DNA from: Woeseia sp.
GTDB lineage: Bacteria; Pseudomonadota; Gammaproteobacteria; Steroidobacterales; Woeseiaceae
Length of the DNA stretch: 64,000 nucleotides
Assembly (NCBI GenBank): GCA_021773015.1
Contig: JAJFKW010000006.1
Coordinates: forward strand, 186,001-250,000
Reading direction: 5' to 3'
The first letter of the stretch is position 1, and the number at the start of each line of letters is the position of its first letter. This document shows, in pieces, positions 33,660 to 42,255 of this stretch. Under the pieces are notes generated by a model that did no database searches, was not told where the DNA came from, and saw nothing but the letters and a program-made list of their open reading frames with translations. Made by a program: the position numbers and the translations under genes.

Positions 33660-34021
33660 TCTAAGTCCCTTCGCAACATGACAATGGGAATATTCGGATC
33701 AAAATTTTTGACAGCCTGGAAAAACATTTCTGTATCGGTTTGATCCATATCGGCCGCGACAAATATCGCCTCCAAACGACGGCCCTCAAGTTTTGCCTGC
33801 CAGTCGACCAACGATGCAGACTGAACCAACGGTGTATCCATAAATTCAATCAAACCCCGCAATTCCTCTGCTTCTGTCACCGCCGACTCTTCATTGTTAA
33901 GCACAAGAATCAGGTGCTGTACTGCGCCCGCCGATTCGCCAGTTTGTCCACGTAATTCGTTGCCAGCCACCGTCACCGAGACTGTAGAAGACAGATCAGA
34001 AACTGGCTTTTGAATTGTCAT
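33656..34021 (-). CDS. FleQ paralogue, N-terminal receiver-like part (first half of a split gene)
   Basis: 121 residues from the ATG at 34021; a TTG seven codons upstream is the alternative. The sequence [10 protein letters not shown], then [22 protein letters not shown] and NIPIVMLRR, matches the first four strand-helix units of the FleQ-type degenerate receiver domain, in which the phosphorylation aspartate is lost. It stops one strand short of a full domain. The missing part is encoded at the start of the overlapping next frame. So this is either a frameshifted gene, a genuine two-chain protein, or a site of programmed frameshifting. Confidence 0.72.
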   Translation of the reverse strand: MTIQKPVSDLSSTVSVTVAGNELRGQTGESAGAVQHLILVLNNEESAVTEAEELRGLIEFMDTPLVQSASLVDWQAKLEGRRLEAIFVAADMDQTDTEMFFQAVKNFDPNIPIVMLRRDLE

Positions 34022-34225
34022 GGGCAACGGTTGAGTCTCCAAGTCCGGGGGAGCCTATTGGGGGCTGGGTTCCAATGAATGCAGGCAGCTTTGAATTTAC
34101 AAAATATAGTACTAAACAACAGCATTTCCAGATCTTTATTGCTGAATTTCGGTTAATGGTCGATATATCCCATTTTTGTTAGAACTTTTTGTCGTAATTT
34201 TGTCGGTTTGGAAGGCGGCAGAACT

Positions 34226-34252
34226 TAAAGAAACAGCACTAAGCGCCGATAG
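34226..34252 (+). promoter_or_regulatory. sigma-28 (FliA) promoter of the GGDEF gene
   Basis: TAAAGAAA, 11 bases, then GCCGATAG: the -10 matches GCCGATAA at 7 of 8 and the -35 keeps TAAAG. Start point near 34259, about 58 bases before the ATG at 34317. Confidence 0.65.
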
Positions 34253-34316
34253 CATGAATACGCGCAGATAGGCTGTGCGCGCCACTTTAACGCAGCATTG
34301 TTGGACTTTCTCACCT

Positions 34317-35438
34317 ATGGGACTCGTCGAAAAAATTATTGGCTCTAAAGAAGAGGACGGCATCAGCGATGGACCCATGCATCAGCAATCGGAGTCCATG
34401 ATTGATGGCGCGTTAGATACTCTGAGCACTATCTACCGAGTCTTTGGGGATGAATCATTTGCGATCGATGGCGAGATCGACCCAGCCGCATTTAACGATG
34501 CATGCATTAATTTTGTTCGTCATATCGAGAATGGCGCTGCTGTTACCAACCACGGCATACCAGCCTCCGAAAATGGCGCACGAGATTGGGCAAAACTGCG
34601 ACGATTTTTTGGCGACAGGCGACGCCAAGAAAAGGCGTTTGTAACAGAACGACTGCATGACTACCGCGGCGTCGTTGATGACTTAATTGGTGGCTTGAAG
34701 CAGATCGGCGAGCGGGATGAAGATACTGCGATATCCGTCAAACACTCGTTATCAGAAATTGAAGCGGCAGTAACTAACGGCAAACTGCCTGAGATTCGCG
34801 ATGCTCTCAACAAGACAGTAGAAACAGTCACGGGCACATTCGACAAACAAAAAGCGGAATACGAACAGCGTATTACCGAAATGAATAGTCGGATGAGCAA
34901 CCTACGGCAAGACCTGGTCGCAGCTCATGAAGAAATGCAGCGGGACAGCCTAACGGATGTTTTCAATCGCGGTGCTTTTGACAAGGCGCTGGCACAGAGT
35001 CTCAATGCGCGATTCATATTGGGACAGCCAATAACCGTGATTTTTGTTGACCTCGATGACTTCAAATCCATCAATGATCAGTTTGGGCACGCCGCCGGTG
35101 ACGATGTACTCAAATCTGTCAGCGATTGCCTTACACGATCGTTTATTCGGAAAAATGACTTGGTCTCTCGATTTGGCGGCGATGAATTCGCGGTGATTCT
35201 CAATGACACGACCGCTGATCATACTGCGATACTCCTCGACCGCCTGATGAACTACCTCAAACAGATTGTGGTTCCAAGTGCGCCGGCGGAGAGAAGAATC
35301 ACATGTTCCTGTGGCTACACCGAGATATCGACGAATGACTCGACAGAGTCGCTCATCGATCGAGTAGATAAGGCCTTGTATCAGGCGAAGGCCAACGGAC
35401 GTAATCAGGCAAGCTATTTTCCCATTCCTAACGACTAA
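34317..35438 (+). CDS. GGDEF-domain diguanylate cyclase
   Basis: 373 residues from the ATG at 34317; a GTG at 34275 in the same frame is possible. The N-terminal 200 residues are mostly helical, acidic and soluble, with no membrane span, ending in a coiled coil before the catalytic domain. GGDEF is intact (RFGGDEFAV, 287-291) and an inhibitory RxxD site (RKND, 278-281) sits five residues before it, so it should make c-di-GMP from two GTP with product feedback. Lies between a FleQ paralogue and pomAB, behind a sigma-28 promoter, so it is probably made late in flagellar assembly. Confidence 0.9.
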   Translation: MGLVEKIIGSKEEDGISDGPMHQQSESMIDGALDTLSTIYRVFGDESFAIDGEIDPAAFNDACINFVRHIENGAAVTNHGIPASENGARDWAKLRRFFGDRRRQEKAFVTERLHDYRGVVDDLIGGLKQIGERDEDTAISVKHSLSEIEAAVTNGKLPEIRDALNKTVETVTGTFDKQKAEYEQRITEMNSRMSNLRQDLVAAHEEMQRDSLTDVFNRGAFDKALAQSLNARFILGQPITVIFVDLDDFKSINDQFGHAAGDDVLKSVSDCLTRSFIRKNDLVSRFGGDEFAVILNDTTADHTAILLDRLMNYLKQIVVPSAPAERRITCSCGYTEISTNDSTESLIDRVDKALYQAKANGRNQASYFPIPND

Positions 35439-35478
35439 TGAATATCCGATATCGGCAAATAGGTGTCACCCTGATATC

Positions 35479-35505
35479 TAAAGAACGCGTTGCGATTGCC
35501 GATAT
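35479..35505 (+). promoter_or_regulatory. sigma-28 (FliA) promoter of pomAB
   Basis: TAAAGAAC, 11 bases, then GCCGATAT: 7 of 8 in the -10 and TAAAG kept in the -35. Start point near 35512, 43 bases before the pomA start codon. Motor genes are standard FliA targets. Confidence 0.75.
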
Positions 35506-35554
35506 TTAATATCAAGGCACGCTGCAATATTCCGAATGAGCGGAGGATCATAAG

Positions 35555-36319
35555 TTGGATTTGGCGACACTGATAGGACTGATCGGTGCATTCGGCATCG
35601 TGATGGCATCGATTATGCTTGGCGGATCCGCGGGCACGTTCGTAAACGGGCCTTCGTTGCTCGTCGTACTCGGCGGTACGGTGTTGGTTACGATGATGAA
35701 GTTCAGCCTCGGGCAGTTTCTGGGTGCCGCAACTATTGCCGTCAAAGCGTTCTTACACAAACCCACCGCACCTGAGGATTTGATTGACAAGGCGGTTGAG
35801 CTTGCGAAAACCGCACGACAAGGTGGTTTGTTGGCACTCGAAGATGCTGAAATTCCTGATCAGTTCATGGAGTCGGGCCTTGGACTCTTAATCGACGGCC
35901 ATCCTGCCGACACGGTCAGGGCAATGCTAACCAAAGACCTTAACCAAACGCTGCAACGGCATAGCGACGGCCAAGACATTTTCAAGGCAATTGGTGACGT
36001 TGGTCCAGCCATGGGAATGATCGGAACACTGATTGGTCTGGTCCAGATGTTATCGAATATGGACGATCCAAAACAGATTGGACCGGCAATGGCTGTCGCG
36101 TTGTTGACAACATTGTATGGCGCGATTCTCGCCAACATGTTTGCACTGCCTATTGCCGACAAGCTTGCAGTGCGAAGCCGCGAAGAAAACACTAGAAAAT
36201 CTTTGGTGATCGACGCCCTCTTAAGTATACAAGGCGGTCAAAATCCCCGGGTTATTGAGAATATGCTGCAGACGTACTTGCCGCGCTCACAACGCAAAGA
36301 GGAAGCAGACGCGGCCTAG
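35555..36319 (+). CDS. pomA: flagellar motor stator protein PomA/MotA
   Basis: 254 residues from a TTG at 35555 with GGAGGA about nine bases upstream. Four transmembrane segments (about 5-25, 30-50, 145-165, 180-200), a large cytoplasmic loop with charged residues, and the MotA signature near GPAMGMIGTLIGLVQML. Forms the stator ring with PomB and converts ion flow to torque. Begins a three-gene operon with overlapping or closely spaced genes. Confidence 0.94.
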   Translation: MDLATLIGLIGAFGIVMASIMLGGSAGTFVNGPSLLVVLGGTVLVTMMKFSLGQFLGAATIAVKAFLHKPTAPEDLIDKAVELAKTARQGGLLALEDAEIPDQFMESGLGLLIDGHPADTVRAMLTKDLNQTLQRHSDGQDIFKAIGDVGPAMGMIGTLIGLVQMLSNMDDPKQIGPAMAVALLTTLYGAILANMFALPIADKLAVRSREENTRKSLVIDALLSIQGGQNPRVIENMLQTYLPRSQRKEEADAA

Positions 36320-36339
36320 CCGGCCACGTCAAACATGTC

Positions 36340-37209
36340 ATGTCCGATGGGCCCCCGAAGAAGGCTGAAAGTGCGGGTGTACCGGCGTGGGTCATGACTT
36401 TTGCAGATTTGATGACGCTGCTAATGTGCTTTTTCGTCTTACTGTTGGCATTTTCGGAAATGGACGCCGCGAAATTCAAACAACTTTCAGGCTCAATGAA
36501 GGATGCCTTTGGCGTTCAAGCTGAAATAGAAGTGCGTACAATTCCGAAGGGTACCAGCGTCGTCGCTCAAGAATTTAGTCCTGGCAAACCGGAACCGACG
36601 TCGGTGAACGAGGTTCGCCAATTCACAATCGACTCCAACCGAAACACGCTCGACGCCCTAGACCGGGAATTGAAAGAGATAAAAGAGACGCGAGATCATG
36701 CGCGTAGAATTCGCGCCGCACTAAAGGAAGAAATCAAGAACGGCGACGTTTCAGTGCAAACCGAGGGCATGAAGGTCATCATTCACGTTATGGAGAATGC
36801 TTCGTTCGCCTCCGGAATGGCGGATATTCGACCACGCTTTCTGCCGGTACTGCACAAAATTGCATCGCTAATAGACAAAAACAGCGGCACTGTGACAATT
36901 TCCGGTCACACGGACAACGTACCCATCTCAAATAGCCGCTTTCGATCGAATTGGGACCTTTCCACATCGCGTGCTGTTTCTGTAACCCACGAACTCTTGA
37001 AAACAGCCGAATTGGATTCCAGTCGATTCGTCGTCTCGGGACATGCCGACACCAAGCCAAGAGCCGAAAATGACACGACCGACAACCGCGCAAAGAATCG
37101 GCGAGTCGATATCAGCATCGTGCGCGGCGCCGATATCGATAGAGTTAGTCATCTTAGCATCGACGAAGCACTTGCCAATGAGCAGTCAGCAGAGGAACAG
37201 GCGCCATGA
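36340..37209 (+). CDS. pomB: flagellar motor stator protein PomB/MotB
   Basis: 289 residues. One transmembrane helix (about 14-40) with the ion-binding aspartate Asp23 in TFADLMTLLMCFFVLLLAF. The linker and plug region follow, then an OmpA-type peptidoglycan-binding domain with SGHTDNVPI, LSTSRAVSV and NRRVDISI. Anchors the stator to the cell wall. Ion choice (sodium or proton) cannot be settled by eye; the PomB-like TFADLMTLLMCFFVLL segment leans to sodium. Overlaps the PilZ gene by 4 bases. Confidence 0.94.
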   Translation: MSDGPPKKAESAGVPAWVMTFADLMTLLMCFFVLLLAFSEMDAAKFKQLSGSMKDAFGVQAEIEVRTIPKGTSVVAQEFSPGKPEPTSVNEVRQFTIDSNRNTLDALDRELKEIKETRDHARRIRAALKEEIKNGDVSVQTEGMKVIIHVMENASFASGMADIRPRFLPVLHKIASLIDKNSGTVTISGHTDNVPISNSRFRSNWDLSTSRAVSVTHELLKTAELDSSRFVVSGHADTKPRAENDTTDNRAKNRRVDISIVRGADIDRVSHLSIDEALANEQSAEEQAP

Positions 37210-37820
37210 TTGACCCCAAAGAAAACCGACGTTCTTTCCGTGTGAGTGAGCCCGTTTACTTGATGTATGAGCGCATAACAGACAGAGAGTTTGCTCAGGG
37301 GTTGGAACACCGTAAGATTCGTCTAGGTCAAGACGACGGTGCTAAAGCCAAACTTCTCGACATTGATGCGAGGCTCAGCGAGGCAATGTTTCAGCTGAAT
37401 GGCGAGTCCGAACACTTCGGTAAGTGCATTACGCTACTGAACGACAAGATAAACGCGATTGCTGGGCAACTTCCGGCATTCAAAAAAACAAAGTCTGAAA
37501 TCGCTAGCCAGCCACCACAAACCTGCGACGTTGGCGCAGACGGCATGGCATTTCATACAAAAGAACGGCTCGAACCAGGGACGAAATTGTCGCTACGATT
37601 TTTGTTGGCCGCCGACAATCTTTATGTAGAGTCGTTCTGTGATGTAATTCGAGAGGAGGTTCTAGCTGAAAATGCCGACCCAAGTCTGCCGTATTCCGTC
37701 GCAGTTCGTTTTCATGCCATGAGTGTCTCGCAGAAAGAGGTGCTTATCCAACATATGTTTAGTCGCGAGTCGGAAACATTGCGAATGCGACGTCTGCAAA
37801 TCGATGCTCAAGATAATTGA
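37206..37820 (+). CDS. PilZ-domain protein, likely c-di-GMP receptor linked to the motor
   Basis: 204 residues. The start ENRRSFRVSEPVYL holds an RxxxR arginine motif near residues 8-12, and CDVGADGMAF holds a variant of the DxSxxG motif with Gly in place of Ser. Between them is a helical insertion of about 70 residues. PilZ proteins bind c-di-GMP and can brake the motor, as YcgR does. Translational overlap with pomB and a diguanylate cyclase gene just upstream support a local c-di-GMP to motor circuit. Binding strength is uncertain given the Ser to Gly change. Confidence 0.8.
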   Translation: MIDPKENRRSFRVSEPVYLMYERITDREFAQGLEHRKIRLGQDDGAKAKLLDIDARLSEAMFQLNGESEHFGKCITLLNDKINAIAGQLPAFKKTKSEIASQPPQTCDVGADGMAFHTKERLEPGTKLSLRFLLAADNLYVESFCDVIREEVLAENADPSLPYSVAVRFHAMSVSQKEVLIQHMFSRESETLRMRRLQIDAQDN

Positions 37821-37829
37821 CTGCGTGGC

Positions 37830-38669
37830 CTATACCAAGGATTGCTGCATCGTCGAGAGTTTCCCTCGATAATTGTCCATAACGTGCTTAATTGACGCCT
37901 CATCAATACCGAGCTTTTTGCACGAAGGTGAATCAAATAGCGATAGCGTCTCTTCCTCACTATTGTCGAGTAACAGCTTAGCAATGTAGATTGCGTCTGC
38001 TAGTTTCGGCTGCAAACTTTCGTCCGAATCGACATAGGATTCTGGATCTGTCGATTCCACCATATCGTACGAAAAACCCCACGCCTCAATTATGCTTTTA
38101 CTGACTTGAGGATTCCACTCTTCAAGCACGCCTTGAAATGTATCTGGATCGCCAAGAAAATCGGGAAATCCTTCCGCCTTAGTGATGATGTATAGCTTCC
38201 CCACCTCATGCAAGAGACCACACATAAATGCTGACTCTTCATTTAACGCCGAATGCGCTTGGGCAACCGCATACGCCATGCTGGAGAGCTTCATACTTCT
38301 TGCCCAGACAGCTTTTAAGTGTTTTGCCGCCCTGCTATGTTTTTCAGAAACGTAAATTTGATTGATGGCAAGCGATACGGCTGTGCTTCGAACCACCTCA
38401 AAACCGAGGCGCCCGATTGCTGTATTCAGCGACTCGATTTTGACATTTGCGCGATTATGATATGCGGAGTTAGCGAATAGCATCAACCTAGACACTAATA
38501 CCGGATCAACGCTGACCGCCTTACCTATCCGTTCGAAGTCGCAGTCTTCCTTTTCTAGCATGCCACGAATTTTCAAAACTACGTCCGGCAATGATGGCAG
38601 CGTAATGTCGCCATTCTCCAGTTCTAGAGCGAGCAAATTAACGAATCGAAATGCATCCGAGCCGCTCAC
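37830..38669 (-). CDS. HDOD-domain signalling protein at the end of the flagellar run
   Basis: 279 residues from a GTG at 38669 that overlaps the DUF2802 stop (GTGA). HDOD domain over most of the length: LPSLPDVVLKIRG, VDPVLVSRLMLFANSAYHNRA, CGLLHEVGKLY, with HE replacing HD as in the paralogue at 18663-19505. The two share most of these segments almost word for word. Likely a regulatory scaffold in motility signalling; its translational coupling to the end of the flagellar genes is the best clue. Confidence 0.88.
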   Translation of the reverse strand: MSGSDAFRFVNLLALELENGDITLPSLPDVVLKIRGMLEKEDCDFERIGKAVSVDPVLVSRLMLFANSAYHNRANVKIESLNTAIGRLGFEVVRSTAVSLAINQIYVSEKHSRAAKHLKAVWARSMKLSSMAYAVAQAHSALNEESAFMCGLLHEVGKLYIITKAEGFPDFLGDPDTFQGVLEEWNPQVSKSIIEAWGFSYDMVESTDPESYVDSDESLQPKLADAIYIAKLLLDNSEEETLSLFDSPSCKKLGIDEASIKHVMDNYRGKLSTMQQSLV

Positions 38670-39106
38670 GCTCTTCCTTGCGATGGTGTGGTCGACAAAT
38701 CAGGCAAAACGTGAAGCTTTTTCAGTAATTGCGCCTCTCCGATATTCAACCCACAGGTGCGCGCAAGCTGTTCTGGGGTAGCGCCGCTCTTGACCATGTT
38801 AATTGCGTTCTCTATCAGCAATTCACGGCTGGATGTCGTACCTGCATTTGCCTTGGCATTGGTGAGGTGTTTTATTTCTTGCTGAAGCGCATCCATTTGG
38901 CGGTGGAGATCGGCGCTCTCAATATCATCGATGTTCGCTCCTGCCAGTTTCTTCCCGGAAATCAGGCTACCGGTCGGGCTCGCCCAAAACGATTCGGACT
39001 TCCTGACGCGCTGCTCAAATCTGAGTACCGCGATACAGGCAGCGGCGAGTAACAGTGCATTTGAAATTTGTAGTAGAAAAAAACTTGTAGACTCGAAAAG
39101 TATCAT
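38666..39106 (-). CDS. DUF2802 protein of the flagellar gene cluster
   Basis: 146 residues from the ATG at 39106 (a GTG one codon earlier is possible); start and upstream stop overlap as TGATG. One N-terminal membrane helix (about 8-28), a short coiled-coil stretch, and a C-terminal DUF2802 segment with a helix-turn-helix look (MVKSGATPEQLARTCGLNIGEAQLLKKL). In Pseudomonas and relatives a DUF2802 gene sits near the end of the flagellar/chemotaxis region. Exact role unknown. Confidence 0.82.
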   Translation of the reverse strand: MILFESTSFFLLQISNALLLAAACIAVLRFEQRVRKSESFWASPTGSLISGKKLAGANIDDIESADLHRQMDALQQEIKHLTNAKANAGTTSSRELLIENAINMVKSGATPEQLARTCGLNIGEAQLLKKLHVLPDLSTTPSQGRA

Positions 39107-39291
39107 CACACGTGCTCATCTATGGTTGTATTTGATTCCTGCGGTTCGGCAGAATCTGAATTCGCTTTTTCATCGTCATGCTGCCGCTGTTTTTTCCGGT
39201 TTCCAACATCCGGATCTTTCTTAACAGGTTGCACGGGCGACACTGGATACGATGGTGTAATTCGATTGATTGGGTTAATAAAATCGGCCAT
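39106..39291 (-). CDS. small conserved-looking flagellar-cluster protein
   Basis: 61 residues, ATG with GAGGA five bases upstream. The N-terminus INPINRITPSYPVSPVQPV is proline-rich and the rest is very charged (KKQRQHDDEK), so it is probably disordered. Small proteins with this look are found before DUF2802 genes in other flagellar clusters. It lies 13 bases after fliA and overlaps the DUF2802 gene, in one operon. No fold or function can be assigned. Confidence 0.7.
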   Translation of the reverse strand: MADFINPINRITPSYPVSPVQPVKKDPDVGNRKKQRQHDDEKANSDSAEPQESNTTIDEHV

Positions 39292-39304
39292 GTGTCTTCC
39301 TCAT

Positions 39305-40024
39305 TTAGCGATCTGAAATGGTGCCACGTAATCGTAGAAGCGCCTGACCGTGAATCTGACATACGCGTGATTCGCTGACCTCAAGAACCGCTCCTATTTC
39401 TTTCAAATTTAGTTCGCGCTCGTAATATAGGGATAGAACCATCCGCTCGCGTTCTGGCAATTGAGATATTGCTTTCGCTAGTAGTTCACGGAATTGACTA
39501 TCGAAAAGCTCCTGATCGGGAATCGCCGTTTTGGAAGCTGGTACGGATGTATATGAAGACTGTTCGTCCAGAGTCTCCTCTAAACTGAAGAGCCTGCTAC
39601 CCGCGCTATCGGCCAAAATCTTGTGATAATCGTTCATCGAAATGTTCAATTTGCTCGCAATGTCTGCTGCTGCAGCCGATTCTCCGGTTTCGCCCTCGAT
39701 GGTCTTTATAGCCTCCATCACCTGTCGATATTTTTGATGGACTGAACGCGGTGTCCAATCATGCTTTCGAATATCGTCGAGCATTGCGCCACGGATACGG
39801 ATGCCGGCATACGTTTCGAAACTCGCGCCTTTGGTCATGTCGAAGTTATTCGCCGCCTCGAGCAAGCCGACCATTCCAGACTGCAACAAGTCATCGAAAT
39901 CTACAGAAGCAGGAAGTCGCGCAGCGAGATGGCGGGCGATACGATTTACAAGGCCAATATTCTGAAGTACGAGGTCATCGTCGGATGCATGATCTATCGC
40001 AGCAATGTTGCTATATCCAATCAT
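39305..40024 (-). CDS. fliA: flagellar sigma factor FliA (sigma-28)
   Basis: 239 residues from the ATG at 40024, in an ATGA overlap with flhG. Region 2 (FDDLLQSGMVGLLEAANNFD, then FETYAGIRIRGAMLDDIRKHDW) and region 4 (LPERERMVLSLYYERELNLKEIGAVLEVSESRVCQIHGQAL) are typical. It directs RNA polymerase to late flagellar promoters. At least two good sites lie in this window (GGDEF gene and pomA). Confidence 0.96.
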   Translation of the reverse strand: MIGYSNIAAIDHASDDDLVLQNIGLVNRIARHLAARLPASVDFDDLLQSGMVGLLEAANNFDMTKGASFETYAGIRIRGAMLDDIRKHDWTPRSVHQKYRQVMEAIKTIEGETGESAAAADIASKLNISMNDYHKILADSAGSRLFSLEETLDEQSSYTSVPASKTAIPDQELFDSQFRELLAKAISQLPERERMVLSLYYERELNLKEIGAVLEVSESRVCQIHGQALLRLRGTISDR

Positions 40025-40896
40025 GCAACTTGTCCCCGTAGGCATTGCTCGTTGGCCAGCAAGTGTTCAAAAAAGAACTCGATTCCACCTTTCGGTCGTT
40101 GCGCGGCGGGCAATTCGTCGATCTTTTTCGCGATCTTGTAAAACGCAATGCCACTCGGGCTGTCTGGGTATTTCTCGACCACGGCACACTGTTCCTGGAC
40201 CGAACGACGAAGATGTCGGTCATTGGGCACGTCGCCTAAGTGATTGATGACGACGTCCAAATAGGTGTCCGTGACCCTGCGAAGCTTATTAAACAGGGCT
40301 GCACCGCCCGTGGCGCTGGCCGTTTGGTTGGTCACCACTTGAAAATGACTGATACCGTAATGTCGGCTGAATACCTTGATTAGCGCGTAAGCATCGGTGA
40401 GCGATGCCGGTTCGTCGCACACGACAACAATGGGATACTGTGCGGCCTGAACGAATCGTCCAACGGACGACGATAGGCCTGATGGGGTATCGACGACCAA
40501 TGTATTTGGCGGATTCACGAGATCCGTGAATGCCTGAATAATGGCGACTTGGGCTGCCGCCGGCAAATCGCACATGTTGAAGTTTCCAGATGCAGCCGGA
40601 ATGACTCTAATGCCGCCTGGTCCGTCAATTAGTGTCGCTTCAAGGTCTACGTCACCAGACACAATATGTGAAAGATTGAATTTCGGTTGTAGGCCTAGCA
40701 GTACGTCGACGTTGGCCAGACCCATATCGGCATCAAGCAGACAAACATTGCGGTGCATTTTTCCAAGTGCTACAGACAGATTTGCCGCGATATTGGTTTT
40801 GCCGACACCGCCTTTGCCGCTGCTGACCGCTATTACTTTTGGCGGATTACGGCGAATGGCTCGGGTCACCTGCTGTGATTGTGAGTGTCTACGCAT
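40021..40896 (-). CDS. flhG: flagellar number regulator FlhG/FleN (MinD-like ATPase)
   Basis: 291 residues. The deviant Walker A SGKGGVGKT is at 26-34, switch I DADMGLANVD follows, and switch II reads VVDTPSGLSSS. The C-terminus is amphipathic, as in the membrane-targeting FlhG. It restrains flagellar number and inhibits FleQ. Overlaps flhF by 8 bases and fliA by 4. Confidence 0.95.
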   Translation of the reverse strand: MRRHSQSQQVTRAIRRNPPKVIAVSSGKGGVGKTNIAANLSVALGKMHRNVCLLDADMGLANVDVLLGLQPKFNLSHIVSGDVDLEATLIDGPGGIRVIPAASGNFNMCDLPAAAQVAIIQAFTDLVNPPNTLVVDTPSGLSSSVGRFVQAAQYPIVVVCDEPASLTDAYALIKVFSRHYGISHFQVVTNQTASATGGAALFNKLRRVTDTYLDVVINHLGDVPNDRHLRRSVQEQCAVVEKYPDSPSGIAFYKIAKKIDELPAAQRPKGGIEFFFEHLLANEQCLRGQVA

Positions 40897-42184
40897 GTGC
40901 TACGCTCGCTTGGGCGAAATTTTCCGCCAGAATTTGTTCATCAAGACGCGGTTTACTACTCTTCATGCACTCCAGCGCTTGATTGACCAGCCAGAGTTTC
41001 TTCTTATCGGCGGCATGCAGATCCTCCGGAATCCGCTGTCCGTCAGATAACCACGCCACCGGCAGGTCGTTTCTAATCAGTGTGCTAATGACACAGCCGA
41101 GCTGTGCTGCTTCGTCTACTTTTGTGACGACACAACCCTTAAGCGGTACATCATTAAATGCGCGAACGGTTTCGTCGATCCCTGCTTCTTGACTCGCGGC
41201 TGACAATGCAAGATAGAAGTTGACGCGCTCATCGTTATTTCCGTAGGCAGCGAGGCGTGAAGCTAAATCGCGGTCCCGCTGGCTTCGTCCCTCGGTGTCA
41301 ATCAGCACCAGTTTTTTGCTTTTTAAACGATTAAGCACACTATTCAATTCAGCAGAATTGCCGACCGCATGTACGCCGACGCCGATGATGTTCGCAAAAG
41401 CCATAAGATGCTCTTTCGCACCGATTCGATAGGCATCGGCACAAACCAATGCGATGTCATCCGCACCATGTTGCATAGCGTAGCGGACGGCCATTTTCGC
41501 GATTGTCGTTGTCTTGCCGACACCGGTTGGCCCTACTAGAGCCGCTACCCCGCCTTCCTCAAGCAGCGTATCGTTGACCACTGGAATTGTTTTGGCGAGC
41601 GTCGTTAGAGATGCACGCCAAAGTTCGCGTTGATCCGTGGACGGTCCCAGTCGATTAACGATAATGTTTGCGACGTCCGCAGCGACACCCAATCTGGCCA
41701 AGCCCCTATGTACATTGGCCCGCATTGGGTAACGACGATTTGCGTCCTGCCAAAGCAAGCCGGACAACTGTGTTTCGAGTAAATTTCGCAATGACGAGAG
41801 TTCAGTTTGCACGTCCTGCGACGACGCCACGGGAACTTGCAATTCTGTATCGGCGAGTATCGCTGCTGAGTCATCCACTAATGCCGCAGCGGGCGTCAAA
41901 CTGGCGTTGATTACCTCTGGTTTGTTCGACGCAACGGCAGACTCAACAGTATCGTCATCTTCCGCTACCTGGACGAGTGATTCTCTATCCAATTTTTCCG
42001 GTATTTTGGCTTCTGTGCCTAGCGCGTGCCTGACCAATGCCTCGTCGTAGTCGACGGCCGCGATGACTTCGATGCCATCGTCGATGCGACGGTTTGAGAG
42101 AATCACGGCCTCCGGACCTTGGTCCTCGCGAATGCGGCGCAGTACTTGCCGCATATCCTTGTCAATGTATCTTTTTATTTTCAC
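40889..42184 (-). CDS. flhF: flagellar biosynthesis SRP-type GTPase FlhF
   Basis: 431 residues: a variable basic/acidic N-terminal B region (1-130), an N domain, and the G domain with G1 GPTGVGKTTT, VCADAYRIGAKEHL, G3 IDTEGRSQRDRDL and G4 TKVDEAAQLG. Places the flagellum at the cell pole. 71 bases separate it from flhA, with no promoter evident. Confidence 0.95.
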   Translation of the reverse strand: MKIKRYIDKDMRQVLRRIREDQGPEAVILSNRRIDDGIEVIAAVDYDEALVRHALGTEAKIPEKLDRESLVQVAEDDDTVESAVASNKPEVINASLTPAAALVDDSAAILADTELQVPVASSQDVQTELSSLRNLLETQLSGLLWQDANRRYPMRANVHRGLARLGVAADVANIIVNRLGPSTDQRELWRASLTTLAKTIPVVNDTLLEEGGVAALVGPTGVGKTTTIAKMAVRYAMQHGADDIALVCADAYRIGAKEHLMAFANIIGVGVHAVGNSAELNSVLNRLKSKKLVLIDTEGRSQRDRDLASRLAAYGNNDERVNFYLALSAASQEAGIDETVRAFNDVPLKGCVVTKVDEAAQLGCVISTLIRNDLPVAWLSDGQRIPEDLHAADKKKLWLVNQALECMKSSKPRLDEQILAENFAQASVAHA

Positions 42185-42255
42185 AGCCCTTCCTCATTGA
42201 ATTGCTCGCTCGTTTCATTTCTCATCGCTATGCGGACTCTTTGCGTCGTATTGAC

